A DNA stretch of 64,000 nt, taken from assembly GCA_032718475.1 (NCBI GenBank), contig JAUCBJ010007446.1, positions 1-64,000 of the forward strand, in the 5' to 3' direction. A program made the translations under genes and the position numbers. Below, piece by piece: positions 22,471 to 35,500 of this stretch; within the stretch, counting starts at the first letter, position 1, and the number at the start of each line of letters is the position of its first letter. The notes below the pieces were generated by a model that was given only the letters and a program-made list of their open reading frames with translations, did no database searches and was not told the DNA's origin. The DNA is from Nemertoderma westbladi (lineage: Eukaryota; Xenacoelomorpha; Nemertodermatida; Nemertodermatidae).

Positions 22471-25400
22471 CAGGTTGAGCTGTTAACTCTAAGGTACTAC
22501 CGGTAGCTTCAGCTCTGTCAGGTTGAGCTGTTAAGGTACTACCGGTAGCTTCAGCTCAGTCAGGTTGAACTGTTAACTCTAAGGTACTACCGGTAGCTTC
22601 AGCTCAGTCAGGTTGAGCTGTTAAGGTACTACCGGTAGCTTCAGCTCAGTCAGATTGAGCTGTTAACTCTAAGGTACTACCGGTAGCTTCAGCTCAGTCA
22701 GGTTGAACTGTTAACTCTAAGGTACTACCGGTAGCTTCAGCTCAGTCAGGTTGAGCTGTTAAGGTACTACCGGTAGCTTCAGCTCAGTCAGGTGTTGAGC
22801 TGTTAAGGTACTACCGGTAGCTTCAGCTCAGTCAGGTTGAACTGTTAACTCTAAGGTACTACCGGTAGCTTCAGCTCAGTCAGGTTGAGCTGTTAAGGTA
22901 CTACCGGTAGCTTCAGCTCAGTCAGATTGAGCTGTTAACTCTAAGGTACTACCGGTAGCTTCAGCTTAGTCAGGTTGAGCTGTTAAGGTACTACCGGTAG
23001 CTTCAGCTCTGTCAGGTTGAGCTGTTAAGGTACTACCGGTAGCTTCAGCTCAGTCAGGTTGAACTGTTAACTCTAAGGTACTACCGGTAGCTTCAGCTCA
23101 GTCAGGTTGAGCTGTTAAGGTACTACCGGTAGCTTCAGCTCAGTCAGGTTGAGCTGTTAACTCTAAGGTACTACCGGTAGCTTCAGCTCAGTCAGGTTGA
23201 GCTGTTAAGGTACTACCGGTAGCTTCAGCTCAGTCAGGTTGAGCTGTTAACTCTAAGGTACTACCGGTAGCTTCAGCTCAGTCAGGTTGAGCTGTTAAGG
23301 TACTACCGGTAGCTTCAGCTCAGTCAGGTTGAGCTGTTAACTCTAAGGTACTACCGGTAGCTTCAGCTCAGTCAGGTTGAGCTGTTAAGGTACTACCGGT
23401 AGCTTCAGCTCAGTCAGGTTGAGCTGTTAAATCTAAGGTACTACCGGTAGCTTCAGCTCAGTCAGGTTGAACTGTTAACTCTAAGGTACTACCGGTAGCT
23501 TCAGCTCAGTCAGGTTGAGCTGTTAAGGTACTACCGGTAGCTTCAGCTCAGTCAGGTTGAACTGTTAACTCTAAGGTACTACCGGTAGCTTCAGCTCAGT
23601 CAGGTTGAGCTGTTAAGGTACTACCGGTAGCTTCAGCTCAGTCAGGTTGAGCTGTTAAATCTAAGGTACTACCGGTAGCTTCAGCTCAGTCAGGTTGAGC
23701 TGTTAAGGTACTACCGGTAGCTTCAGCTCAGTCAGGTTGAGCTGTTAAATCTAAGGTACTACCGGTAGCTTCAGCTCAGTCAGGTTGAACTGTTAACTCT
23801 AAGGTACTACCGGTAGCTTCAGCTCAGTCAGGTTGAGCTGTTAAGGTACTACCGGTAGCTTCAGCTCAGTCAGATTGAGCTGTTAACTCTAAGGTACTAC
23901 CGGTAGCTTCAGCTCAGTCAGGTTTAGCTGTTAAGGTACTACCGGTAGCTTCAGCTCAGTCAGGTTGAGCTGTTAAGGTACTACCGGTAGCTTCAGCTCA
24001 GTCAGGTTGAGCTGTTAACTATAAGGTACTACCGGTAGCTTCAGCTCAGTCAGGTTTAGCTGTTAAGGTACTACCGGTAGCTTCAGCTCAGTCAGGTTGA
24101 GCTGTTAAGGTACTACCGGTAGCTTCAGCTCAGTCAGGTTGAGCTGTTAACTCTAAGGTACTACCGGTAGCTTCAGCTCAGTCAGGTTGAACTGTTAACT
24201 CTAAGGTACTACCGGTAGCTTCAGCTCAGTCAGGTTGAGCTGTTAACTCTAAGGTACTACCGGTAGCTTCAGCTCAGTCAGGTTGAGCTGTTAAGGTACT
24301 ACCGGTAGCTTCAGCTCAGTCAGGTTGAGCTGTTAACTCTAAGGTACTACCGGTAGCTTCAGCTTAGTCAGGTTGAGCTGTTAAGGTACTACCGGTAGCT
24401 TCAGCTCAGTCAGGTTGAGCTGTTAAGGTACTACCGGTAGCTTCAGCTCAGTCAGGTTGAGCTGTTAAGGTACTACCGGTAGCTTCAGCTCAGTCAGGTT
24501 GAGCTGTTAACTCTAAGGTACTACCGGTAGCTTCAGCTTAGTCAGGTTGAGCTGTTAAGGTACTACCGGTAGCTTCAGCTCAGTCAGGTTGAGCTGTTAA
24601 GGTACTACCGGTAGCTTCAGCTCAGTCAGATTGAGCTGTTAACTCTAAGGTACTACCGGTAGCTTCAGCTCAGTCAGGTTGAGCTGTTAAGGTACTACCG
24701 GTAGCTTCAGCTCAGTCAGGTTGAGCTGTTAACTCTAAGGTACTACCGGTAGCTTCAGCTCAGTCAGGTTGAGCTGTTAAGGTACTACCGGTAGCTTCAG
24801 CTCAGTCAGGTTGAGCTGTTAACTCTAAGGTACTACCGGTAGCTTCAGCTTAGTCAGGTTGAGCTGTTAAGGTACTACCGGTAGCTTCAGCTCAGTCAGG
24901 TAGAGCTGTTAAGGTACTACCGGTAGCTTCAGCTCAGTCAGGTTGAGCTGTTAACTCTAAGGTACTACCGGTAGCTTCAGCTTAGTCAGGTTGAGCTGTT
25001 AAGGTACTACCGGTAGCTTCAGCTCAGTCAGGTAGAGCTGTTAAGGTACTACCGGTAGCTTCAGCTCAGTCAGGTTGAGCTGTTAACTCTAAGGTACTAC
25101 CGGTAGCTTGAGCTCAGTCAGGTTGAGCTGTTAACTCTAAGGTACTACCGGTAGCTTGAGCTCAGTCAGGTTGAGCTGTTAAATCTAAGGTACTACCGGT
25201 AGCTTCAGCTCAGTCAGGTAGAGCTGTTAAGGTACTACCGGTAGCTTCAGCTCAGTCAGGTTGAGCTGTTAACTCTAAGGTACTACCGGTAGCTTCAGCT
25301 CAGTCAGGTTGAACTGTTAACTCTAAGGTACTACCGGTAGCTTGAGCTCAGTCAGGTTGAGCTGTTAACTCTAAGGTACTACCGGTAGCTTGAGCTCAGT

Positions 25401-27163
25401 CAGGTTGAGCTGTTAAATCTAAGGTACTACCGGTAGCTTCAGCTCAGTCAGGTAGAGCTGTTAAGGTACTACCGGTAGCTTCAGCTCAGTCAGATTGAGC
25501 TGTTAACTATAAGGTACTACCGGTAGCTTCAGCTCAGTCAGGTTGAGCTGTTAACTCTAAGGTACTACCGGTAGCTTCAGCTTAGTCAGGTTGAGCTGTT
25601 AAGGTACTACCGGTAGCTTCAGCTCAGTCAGGTAGAGCTGTTAAGGTACTACCGGTAGCTTCAGCTCAGTCAGGTTGAGCTGTTAACTCTAAGGTACTAC
25701 CGGTAGCTTGAGCTCAGTCAGGTTGAGCTGTTAAATCTAAGGTACTACCGGTAGCTTCAGCTCAGTCAGGTTGAGCTGTTAAGGTACTACCGGTAGCTTC
25801 ATCTCAGTCAGGTTGAACTGTTAACTCTAAGGTACTACCGGTAGCTTCAGCTCAGTCAGGTTGAGCTGTTAACTCTAAGGTACTACCGGTAGCTTCAGCT
25901 CAGTCAGGTTGAACTGTTAACTCTAAGGTACTACCGGTAGCTTCAGCTCAGTCAGGTTGAGCTGTTAACTATAAGGTACTACCGGTAGCTTCAGCTCAGT
26001 CAGGTTGAGCTGTTAACTCTAAGGTACTACCGGTAGCTTCAGCTCAGTCAGGTTGAGCTGTTAAGGTACTACCGGTAGCTTCAGCTCTGTCAGGTTGAGC
26101 TGTTAAGGTACTACCGGTAGCTTCAGCTCAGTCAGGTTGAGCTGTTAACTCTAAGGTACTACCGGTAGCTTCAGCTTAGTCAGGTTGAGCTGTTAAGGTA
26201 CTACCGGTAGCTTCAGCTCAGTCAGGTTGAGCTGTTAACTCTAAGGTACTACCGGTAGCTTCAGCTCAGTCAGGTTGAGCTGTTAAGGTACTACCGGTAG
26301 CTTCAGCTCAGTCAGGTTGAGCTGTTAACTCTAAGGTACTACCGGTAGCTTGAGCTCAGTCAGGTTGAGCTGTTAAATCTAAGGTACTACCGGTAGCTTC
26401 AGCTCAGTCAGGTTGAGCTGTTAACTCTAAGGTACTACCGGTAGCTTGAGCTCAGTCAGGTTGAGCTGTTAAATCTAAGGTACTACCGGTAGCTTCAGCT
26501 CAGTCAGGTTGAGCTGTTAACTCTAAGGTACTACCGGTAGCTTGAGCTCAGTCAGGTTGAGCTGTTAAATCTAAGGTACTACCGGTAGCTTCAGCTCAGT
26601 CAGGTTGAGCTGTTAAGGTACTACCGGTAGCTTCAGCTCAGTCAGGTAGAGCTGTTAACTCTAAGGTACTACCGGTAGCTTCAGCTCAGTCAGGTTTAGC
26701 TGTTAAGGTACTACCGGTAGCTTCAGCTCAGTCAGGTTGAGCTGTTAAGGTACTACCGGTAGCTTCAGCTCAGTCAGGTTGAGCTGTTAAGGTACTACCG
26801 GTAGCTTCAGCTCAGTCAGGTTGAGCTGTTAACTCTAAGGTACTACCGGTAGCTTCAGCTCAGTCAGGTTGAGCTGTTAAGGTACTACCGGTAGCTTCAG
26901 CTCAGTCAGGTTGAGCTGTTAAGGTACTACCGGTAGCTTCAGCTCCGTCAGGTTGAACTGTTAACTCTAAGGTACTACCGGTAGCTTCAGCTCAGTCAGG
27001 TTGAGCTGTTAAGGTACTACCGGTAGCTTCAGCTCAGTCAGGTTGAGCTGTTAAGGTACTACCGGTAGCTTCAGCTCAGTCAGGTTGAGCTGTTAAGGTA
27101 CTACCGGTAGCTTCAGCTCAGTCAGGTTGAGCTGTTAACTCTAAGATACTACCGGTAGCTTCA
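22471..27163. repeat. Mixed 42/48-bp minisatellite, about 100 copies, 4.7 kb
   Basis: The unit contains GGTACTACCGGTAGCTTCAG and CTCAGTCAGGTTGAGCTGTT. Units differ by presence or absence of a CTCTAA hexamer (48 or 42 bp), often alternating to give a 90-bp dimer. Markers such as GCTTGAGCTC, AAATCTAAGG and GGTAGAGC recur in blocks, indicating duplication of multi-unit segments. Contains AAG|GTACTA on the plus strand. No gene is evident within it. Confidence 0.96.
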
Positions 27164-27840
27164 GCTCACCCAGCTGTAATGGGTACCAGGGAGATAAAAG
27201 TTTGGTAGTGTGGTACCCTCCTACCCACTTCGTGTTTTACAATCACCGATAACTTTACCCTCTACCTAGCCTTGAAATTTCCAAATCAACTAAGATCTGC
27301 CTTAAGTTCCACTCCTTATTATTCTGATGTTACCAATTCGTATTAATCCGGTAGGGTCTTATTAATATTTGTAGCGATTAGAGTAAGATCTTTCCAGCTC
27401 AAATCTGTTTGGATATAAAAGTTCGTTCGACTTTCAGAACTACCCATTGGTGACATCAAGACAGCTGCACAGCACTGAAAGTACCCGAATGCCAACGCAT
27501 TTCCTCTGGGTGGGAGATAAGCGAATTAATATCAAACTGCCTGTTCTATAAAAGGAAAGAGTGAGTGGAGAATGGCTGTGAACTAGTGCTACTGATGAGG
27601 CCTGATAGAAAGAAACGCGCGTATAGCCCAGGTTCAATACACGGTGATGTGCTTCCTATTTCTGAACAAAATAATTTATTACAGTTGCAATAACAGCTCA
27701 ACTCCAATTCATACCAGTAAACAACCCACAATAACAGCTCGACTCCAATTCATACCAGTAAACAACCCACATATTCAAAAACATCCCAAATCATAACTGA
27801 CTGAGTATGTCTATGACCCTCTGTGTCACGTAGTATTCAG
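27164..27840. other. Unique spacer with a 41-bp tandem duplication
   Basis: 27689-27729 and 27730-27770 are near-identical copies differing at one visible base. Otherwise nothing is recognised. Confidence 0.6.
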
Positions 27841-28307
27841 GATCAAATCTCTGGATGGCGAATCTATGGGAGTCCATGCTGGGCTCTAACTGCTGAGGAC
27901 ACCAAATCTCTGGATGGCACATTCACAAGAATGCAACGCCGGGTTCATCGTGTCAAGTACAATGCACATATCTCCAACCAGACACTATATAACATTGGAG
28001 GTGTCTCATTGGTTCCCCCAAGCTTGTGTAGAACAAAATCGCCTCCGCTTTGCAGGACATTGCTTTCGCCGTGAAGACCAGCCAGTGGCAGCTTTGGCAG
28101 CCTCATGGAGTGAATAAGCATGGTGGACAGCCCATGACTTTCTTTCTTTCTTGACGCATCTTAAAGGACACTGGCCTTGAAGATGCGGATGATCTAGAAA
28201 ATGTCATGGGTGATAGGGAGTTGTGGCGGTGCAATTTTGTCGACAAGCCGGCACAGCATTCTTAAAAATGCAGCTGCAATGCAGCATGCCGATACTAGTA
28301 GCAGTAG
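27841..28307 (+). mobile_element. Rearranged LINE 3' fragment (third plus-strand copy)
   Basis: Same family as 2070-2614. The YGSPCWALT block, NQTLYNIGGVSLVP and the WRCNFVDKPAQHS end are present. Compared with the 6218 copy it has a duplicated and joined start (AAATCTCTGGATGG twice), a deletion in the segment after EDQPV, and an extra TTTC unit before the GACGCATC segment. Ends GATACTAGTAGCAGTAG. Dead copy. Confidence 0.83.
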
Positions 28308-28967
28308 TGTCACTTAGAATCGGCGTCATACATTCCTGCTCTAACTGCTGAATCACTGGCAGATATAAATCTTAATGAAACTTATTTAGACTCAACCACA
28401 AGTATTACTAAGCAACCTTCTAAGAATTGGATCGTATTTCTTTCAATTATATTTAATTTACATAACTGTTTGTGGTACCCAGCGCCAGCACACGTAGCAC
28501 ACTCGGTGCACAAATAAACTGATAGTTATATTAAATCTGGTAATCGTTTATGCCAAAATATTTGACAGTTTTCAAGCAGGAAGTAAAGTAGGCGATGATA
28601 TAAAAAACAGATTTTTACACTTAGCTTCACATTATTTAATGTGTTATTTATATTTTATTTATATAAGAGTAATAAAAATATCAAAGAGTTTCCTTACAAA
28701 ATGCCAGACCACAAACTCAGTATTATATAACAAATTGAAAGCAGAAACTATTTTATACCAGATGTTCAAACTTTTAAGCCAAATTATCATCTTTAACGAT
28801 TGCATGCTTCCAACAACACCACTGATTGGTCATTAAAAACCCATGGAATAGCTTCAGTTCCGCTATGCTGAGGTTTAGGTGTCCCGGACAAATTAATCTC
28901 TTGTTCTAATTAATAAATTCATTTAAATAACAACTGTTGATTAGAGAATGAATCGTCGCACATGATG
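28308..28967. other. Neurexin 3' UTR and downstream region
   Basis: AT-rich sequence after the neurexin stop codon (minus strand). Minus-strand AATAAA matches occur near 28653; the true poly(A) site cannot be chosen by eye. Confidence 0.45.
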
Positions 28968-29440
28968 TCACACATACCATTCTTTACCATCTTTAGTTCT
29001 CATGGTTACCACACCACCATTCTTCTCTAGTGCGTCCCCGTTTACAGGCACTGTGTATTTGACGTCGGTTAACCGCTTAGCGTCCGCACTGTGAACATTA
29101 TAAGTACCGCCACTGCGTCGCGTTTTATACCGATAGATGGCGTAGGATATTATAACTACGGCAATTACTACAGACAGCACTATACCAATAACCATCCCGG
29201 TTGTGGCCCCGCTTGTATTCATCTGTTTATCTCGAGATCCCAGTTCCGGATGTCCAGATGTTTGGACGGGGGCCGTAGTTGATGGATCTTTCCACCATAA
29301 CGGATCGAAGTTTTTTACAGTCTGCGACGGAGTCATCTGGTGTCTATTAGAGTCCGTTATTGTTGTTACAACCTGTTCCTGAATGCTTGGTTCTGGGGTG
29401 TCTGGATTTCTTGGCTCATCGGAGTTTGAACTCTCACTTG
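28968..29440 (-). CDS. Nrxn: Neurexin, last exon: stalk, transmembrane helix and PDZ-binding tail
   Basis: Acceptor CTTCATTTGCAG (29441) opens a 157-codon exon ending in TGA at 28968. It encodes a Ser/Pro/Thr-rich extracellular stalk, then TTGMVIGIVLSVVIAVVI and ISYAIYRYKTRR, matching the neurexin TTGMVVGIVAAA...LLYAMYKYRNR transmembrane and juxtamembrane block, then GGTYNVHSAD (compare GSYHVDES, the protein 4.1-binding region). The last residues, GKEWYV, correspond to the neurexin EYYV PDZ ligand that binds CASK and Mint-type scaffolds. Neurexins are presynaptic adhesion receptors for neuroligins and other ligands. The split codon G|CA agrees with the phase of the exon ending at 41890. The four exons in this window give 355 residues; upstream exons lie past the right edge. 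Confidence 0.95.
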
Positions 29441-29505
29441 CTGCAAATGAAGAAAATAAACAGAAATATTATTACAATAAACTACAAATTATTTTATATA
29501 AAGCC

Positions 29506-32500
29506 GTAGTAGCCGGTACTTGAGACTCGGTTGTAGGAGTTGTCGTTACCAATATAGTTCCTTACCTATAGTAGGATTAGTAACATCTGTTTGGAGTAGC
29601 CGGTACTTGAGACTCGGTTGTAGGAGTTGTCGTTACCAATATAGTTCCTTACCTATAGTAGGATTAGTAACATCTGTTTGGAGTAACCGGTACTTGAGAC
29701 TCGGTTGTAGGAGTTGGCGTTACCAATATAGTTCCTTACCTATAGTAGGATTAGTAACATCTGTTTTGAGTAGCCGGTACTTGAGACTCAGTTGTAGGAG
29801 TTGTCGTTACGAACATAGTTCCTTACCTATAGTAGGATTAGTAACATCTGTTTGGAGTAGCCGGTACTTGAGACTCGGTTGTAGGAGTTGGCGTTACCAA
29901 TATAGTTCCTTACCTATAGTAGGATTAGTAACATCTGTTTGGAGTAGCCGGTACTTGAGACTCGGTTGTAGGAGTTGTCGTTACCAATATAGTTCCTTAC
30001 CTATAGTAGGATTAGTAACATCTGTTTGGAGTAGCCGGTACTTGAGACTCGGTTGTAGGAGTTGTCGTTACCAATATAGTTCCTTACCTATAGTAGGATT
30101 AGTAACATCTGTTTGGAGTAGCCGGTACTTGAGACTCGGTTGTAGGAGTTGGCGTTACCAATATAGTTCCTTACCTATAGTAGGATTAGTAACATCTGTT
30201 TTGAGTAGCCGGTACTTGAGACTCAGTTGTAGGAGTTGTCGTTACGAACATAGTTCCTTACCTATAGTAGGATTAGTAACATCTGTTTGTGGAGGGAGTA
30301 ACCGGTACTTGAGACTCGGTTGTATGAGTTGTCGTTACCAATATAGTTCCTTACCTATAGTACGATTAGTAACATCTGTTTGGAGTAGCCGGTACTTGAG
30401 ACTCGGTTGTAGGAGTTGGCGTTACGAATATAGTTCCTTACCTATAGTAGGATTAGTAACATCTGTTTGGAGTAGCCGGTACTTGAGACTCGGTTGTAGG
30501 AGTTGGCGTTACGAATATAGTTCCTTACCTATAGTAGGATTAGTAACATCTGTTTGTGGAGGGAGTAGCCGGTACTTGAGACTCGGTTGTAGGAGTTGTC
30601 GTTACCAATATAGTTCCTTACCTATAGTAGGATTAGTAACATCTGTTTGGAGTAGCCGGTACTTGAGACTCGGTTGTAGGAGTTGGCGTTACCAATATAG
30701 TTCCTTACCTATAGTAGGATTAGTAACATCTGTTTGGAGTAGCCGGTACTTGAGACTCGGTTGTAGGAGTTGGCGTTACGAATATAGTTCCTTACCTATA
30801 GTAGGATTAGTAACATCTGTTTGGAGTAGCCGGTACTTGAGACTCGGTTGTAGGAGTTGTCGTTACCAATATAGTTCCTTACCTATAGTAGGATTAGTAA
30901 CATCTGTTTGGAGTAGCCGGTACTTGAGACTCGGTTGTAGGAGTTGTCGTTACCAATATAGTTCCTTACCTATAGTAGGATTAGTAACATCTGTTTGGAG
31001 TAGCCGGTACTTGAGACTCGGTTGTAGGAGTTGGCGTTACCAATATAGTTCCTTACCTATAGTAGGATTAGTAACATCTGTTTGGAGTAGCCGGTACTTG
31101 AGACTCGGTTGTAGGAGTTGTCGTTACCAATATAGTTCCTTACCTATAGTAGGATTAGTAACATCTGTTTGGAGTAGCCGGTACTTGAGACTCGGTTGTA
31201 GGAGTTGTCGTTACCAATATAGTTCCTTACCTATAGTAGGATTAGTAACATCTGTTTTGAGTAACCGGTACTTGAGACTCGGTTGTAGGAGTTGTCGTTA
31301 CCAATATAGTTCCTTACCTATAGTAGGATTAGTAACATCTGTTTGTGGAGGGAGTAACCGGTACTTGAGACTCGGTTGTAGGAGTTGTCGTTACGAATAT
31401 AGTTCCTTACCTATAGTAGGATTAGTAACATCTGTTTGGAGTAGCCGGTACTTGAGACTCGGTTGTAGGAGTTGGCGTTACGAATATAGTTCCTTACCTA
31501 TAGTAGGATTAGTAACATCTGTTTGGAGTAGCCGGTACTTGAGACTCGGTTGTAGGAGTTGGCGTTACGAATATAGTTCCTTACCTATAGTAGGATTAGT
31601 AACATCTGTTTGGAGTAGCCGGTACTTGAGACTCGGTTGTAGGAGTTGGCGTTACGAATATAGTTCCTTACCTATAGTAGGATTAGTAACATCTGTTTGG
31701 AGTAGCCGGTACTTGAGACTCGGTTGTAGGAGTTGGCGTTACCAATATAGTTCCTTACCTATAGTAGGATTAGTAACATCTGTTTGGAGTAGCCGGTACT
31801 TGAGACTCGGTTGTAGGAGTTGGCGTTACCAATATAGTTCCTTACCTATAGTAGGATTAGTAACATCTGTTTGGAGTAGCCGGTACTTGAGACTCGGTTG
31901 TAGGAGTTGGCGTTACGAATATAGTTCCTTACCTATAGTAGGATTAGTAACATCTGTTTGGAGTAGCCGGTACTTGAGACTCGGTTGTAGGAGTTGGCGT
32001 TACGAATATAGTTCCTTACCTATAGTAGGATTAGTAACATCTGTTTGGAGTAGCCGGTACTTGAGACTCGGTTGTAGGAGTTGGCGTTACCAATATAGTT
32101 CCTTACCTATAGTAGGATTAGTAACATCTGTTTGGAGTAGCCGGTACTTGAGACTCGGTTGTAGGAGTTGGCGTTACCAATATAGTTCCTTACCTATAGT
32201 AGGATTAGTAACATCTGTTTGGAGTAGCCGGTACTTGAGACTCGGTTGTAGGAGTTGGCGTTACCAATATAGTTCCTTACCTATAGTAGGATTAGTAACA
32301 TCTGTTTGGAGTAGCCGGTACTTGAGACTCGGTTGTAGGAGTTGGCGTTACGAATATAGTTCCTTACCTATAGTAGGATTAGTAACATCTGTTTGGAGTA
32401 GCCGGTACTTGAGACTCGGTTGTAGGAGTTGGCGTTACCAATATAGTTCCTTACCTATAGTAGGATTAGTAACATCTGTTTGGAGTAGCCGGTACTTGAG

Positions 32501-35500
32501 ACTCGGTTGTAGGAGTTGGCGTTACGAATATAGTTCCTTACCTATAGTAGGATTAGTAACATCTGTTTGGAGTAGCCGGTACTTGAGACTCGGTTGTAGG
32601 AGTTGGCGTTACGAATATAGTTCCTTACCTATAGTAGGATTAGTAACATCTGTTTGGAGTAGCCGGTACTTGAGACTCGGTTGTAGGAGTTGGCGTTACC
32701 AATATAGTTCCTTACCTATAGTAGGATTAGTAACATCTGTTTGGAGTAGCCGGTACTTGAGACTCGGTTGTAGGAGTTGGCGTTACCAATATAGTTCCTT
32801 ACCTATAGTAGGATTAGTAACATCTGTTTGGAGTAGCCGGTACTTGAGACTCGGTTGTAGGAGTTGGCGTTACCAATATAGTTCCTTACCTATAGTAGGA
32901 TTAGTAACATCTGTTTGGAGTAGCCGGTACTTGAGACTCGGTTGTAGGAGTTGGCGTTACCAATATAGTTCCTTACCTATAGTAGGATTAGTAACATCTG
33001 TTTGGAGTAGCCGGTACTTGAGACTCGGTTGTAGGAGTTGGCGTTACCAATATAGTTCCTTACCTATAGTAGGATTAGTAACATCTGTTTGGAGTAGCCG
33101 GTACTTGAGACTCGGTTGTAGGAGTTGGCGTTACGAATATAGTTCCTTACCTATAGTAGGATTAGTAACATCTGTTTGGAGTAGCCGGTACTTGAGACTC
33201 GGTTGTAGGAGTTGTCGTTACGAATATAGTTCCTTACCTATAGTAGGATTAGTAACATCTGTTTGGAGTAGCCGGTACTTGAGACTCGGTTGTAGGAGTT
33301 GTCGTTACCAATATAGTTCCTTACCTATAGTAGGATTAGTAACATCTGTTTGGAGTAGCCGGTACTTGAGACTCGGTTGTAGGAGTTGTCGTTACCAATA
33401 TAGTTCCTTACCTATAGTAGGATTAGTAACATCTGTTTGGAGTAGCCGGTACTTGAGACTCGGTTGTAGGAGTTGTCGTTACCAATATAGTTCCTTACCT
33501 ATAGTAGGATTAGTAACATCTGTTTGGAGTAGCCGGTACTTGAGACTCGGTTGTAGGAGTTGTCGTTACCAATATAGTTCCTTACCTATAGTAGGATTAG
33601 TAACATCTGTTTGGAGTAGCCGGTACTTGAGACTCGGTTGTAGGAGTTGGCGTTACGAATATAGTTCCTTACCTATAGTAGGATTAGTAACATCTGTTTG
33701 GAGTAGCCGGTACTTGAGACTCGGTTGTAGGAGTTGGCGTTACGAATATAGTTCCTTACCTATAGTAGGATTAGTAACATCTGTTTGGAGTAGCCGGTAC
33801 TTGAGACTCGGTTGTAGGAGTTGTCGTTACCAATATAGTTCCTTACCTATAGTAGGATTAGTAACATCTGTTTGGAGTAGCCGGTACTTGAGACTCGGTT
33901 GTAGGAGTTGTCGTTACCAATATAGTTCCTTACCTATAGTAGGATTAGTAACATCTGTTTGGAGTAGCCGGTACTTGAGACTCGGTTGTAGGAGTTGTCG
34001 TTACCAATATAGTTCCTTACCTATAGTAGGATTAGTAACATCTGTTTGGAGTAGCCGGTACTTGAGACTCGGTTGTAGGAGTTGTCGTTACCAATATAGT
34101 TCCTTACCTATAGTAGGATTAGTAACATCTGTTTGGAGTAGCCGGTACTTGAGACTCGGTTGTAGGAGTTGTCGTTACCAATATAGTTCCTTACCTATAG
34201 TAGGATTAGTAACATCTGTTTGGAGTAGCCGGTGCTTGAGACTCGGTTGTAGGAGTTGGCGTTACGAATATAGTTCCTTACCTATAGTAGGATTAGTAAC
34301 ATCTGTTTGGAGTAGCCGGTACTTGAGACTCGGTTGTAGGAGTTGGCGTTACGAATATAGTTCCTTACCTATAGTACGATTAGTAACATCTGTTTGGAGT
34401 AGCCGGTACTTGAGACTCGGTTGTAGGAGTTGTCGTTACCAATATAGTTCCTTACCTATAGTAGGATTAGTAACATCTGTTTTGAGTAGCCGGTACTTGA
34501 GACTCGGTTGTAGGAGTTGGCGTTACGAATATAGTTCCTTACCTATAGTAGGATTAGTAACATCTGTTTGGAGTAGCCGGTACTTGAGACTCGGTTGTAG
34601 GAGTTGGCGTTACGAATATAGTTCCTTACCTATAGTAGGATTAGTAACATCTGTTTGGAGTAGCCGGTACTTGAGACTCGGTTGTAGGAGTTGTCGTTAC
34701 CAATATAGTTCCTTACCTATAGTAGGATTAGTAACATCTGTTTGGAGTAGCCGGTACTTGAGACTCGGTTGTAGGAGTTGTCGTTACCAATATAGTTCCT
34801 TACCTATAGTAGGATTAGTAACATCTGTTTGGAGTAGCCGGTACTTGAGACTCGGTTGTAGGAGTTGTCGTTACCAATATAGTTCCTTACCTATAGTAGG
34901 ATTAGTAACATCTGTTTGTGGAGGTAGCCGGTACTTGAGACTCGGTTGTAGGAGTTGGCGTTACGAATATAGTTCCTTACCTATAGTAGGATTAGTAACA
35001 TCTGTTTGGAGTAGCCGGTACTTGAGACTCGGTTGTAGGAGTTGTCGTTACCAATATAGTTCCTTACCTATAGTAGGATTAGTAACATCTGTTTTGAGTA
35101 GCCGGTACTTGAGACTCGGTTGTAGGAGTTGTCGTTACCAATATAGTTCCTTACCTATAGTAGGATTAGTAACATCTGTTTTGAGTAGCCGGTACTTGAG
35201 ACTCGGTTGTAGGAGTTGTCGTTACCAATATAGTTCCTTACCTATAGTAGGATTAGTAACATCTGTTTGGAGTAGCCGGTACTTGAGACTCGGTTGTAGG
35301 AGTTGTCGTTACCAATATAGTTCCTTACCTATAGTAGGATTAGTAACATCTGTTTGGAGTAGCCGGTACTTGAGACTCGGTTGTAGGAGTTGTCGTTACC
35401 AATATAGTTCCTTACCTATAGTAGGATTAGTAACATCTGTTTGGAGTAGCCGGTACTTGAGACTCGGTTGTAGGAGTTGGCGTTACGAATATAGTTCCTT

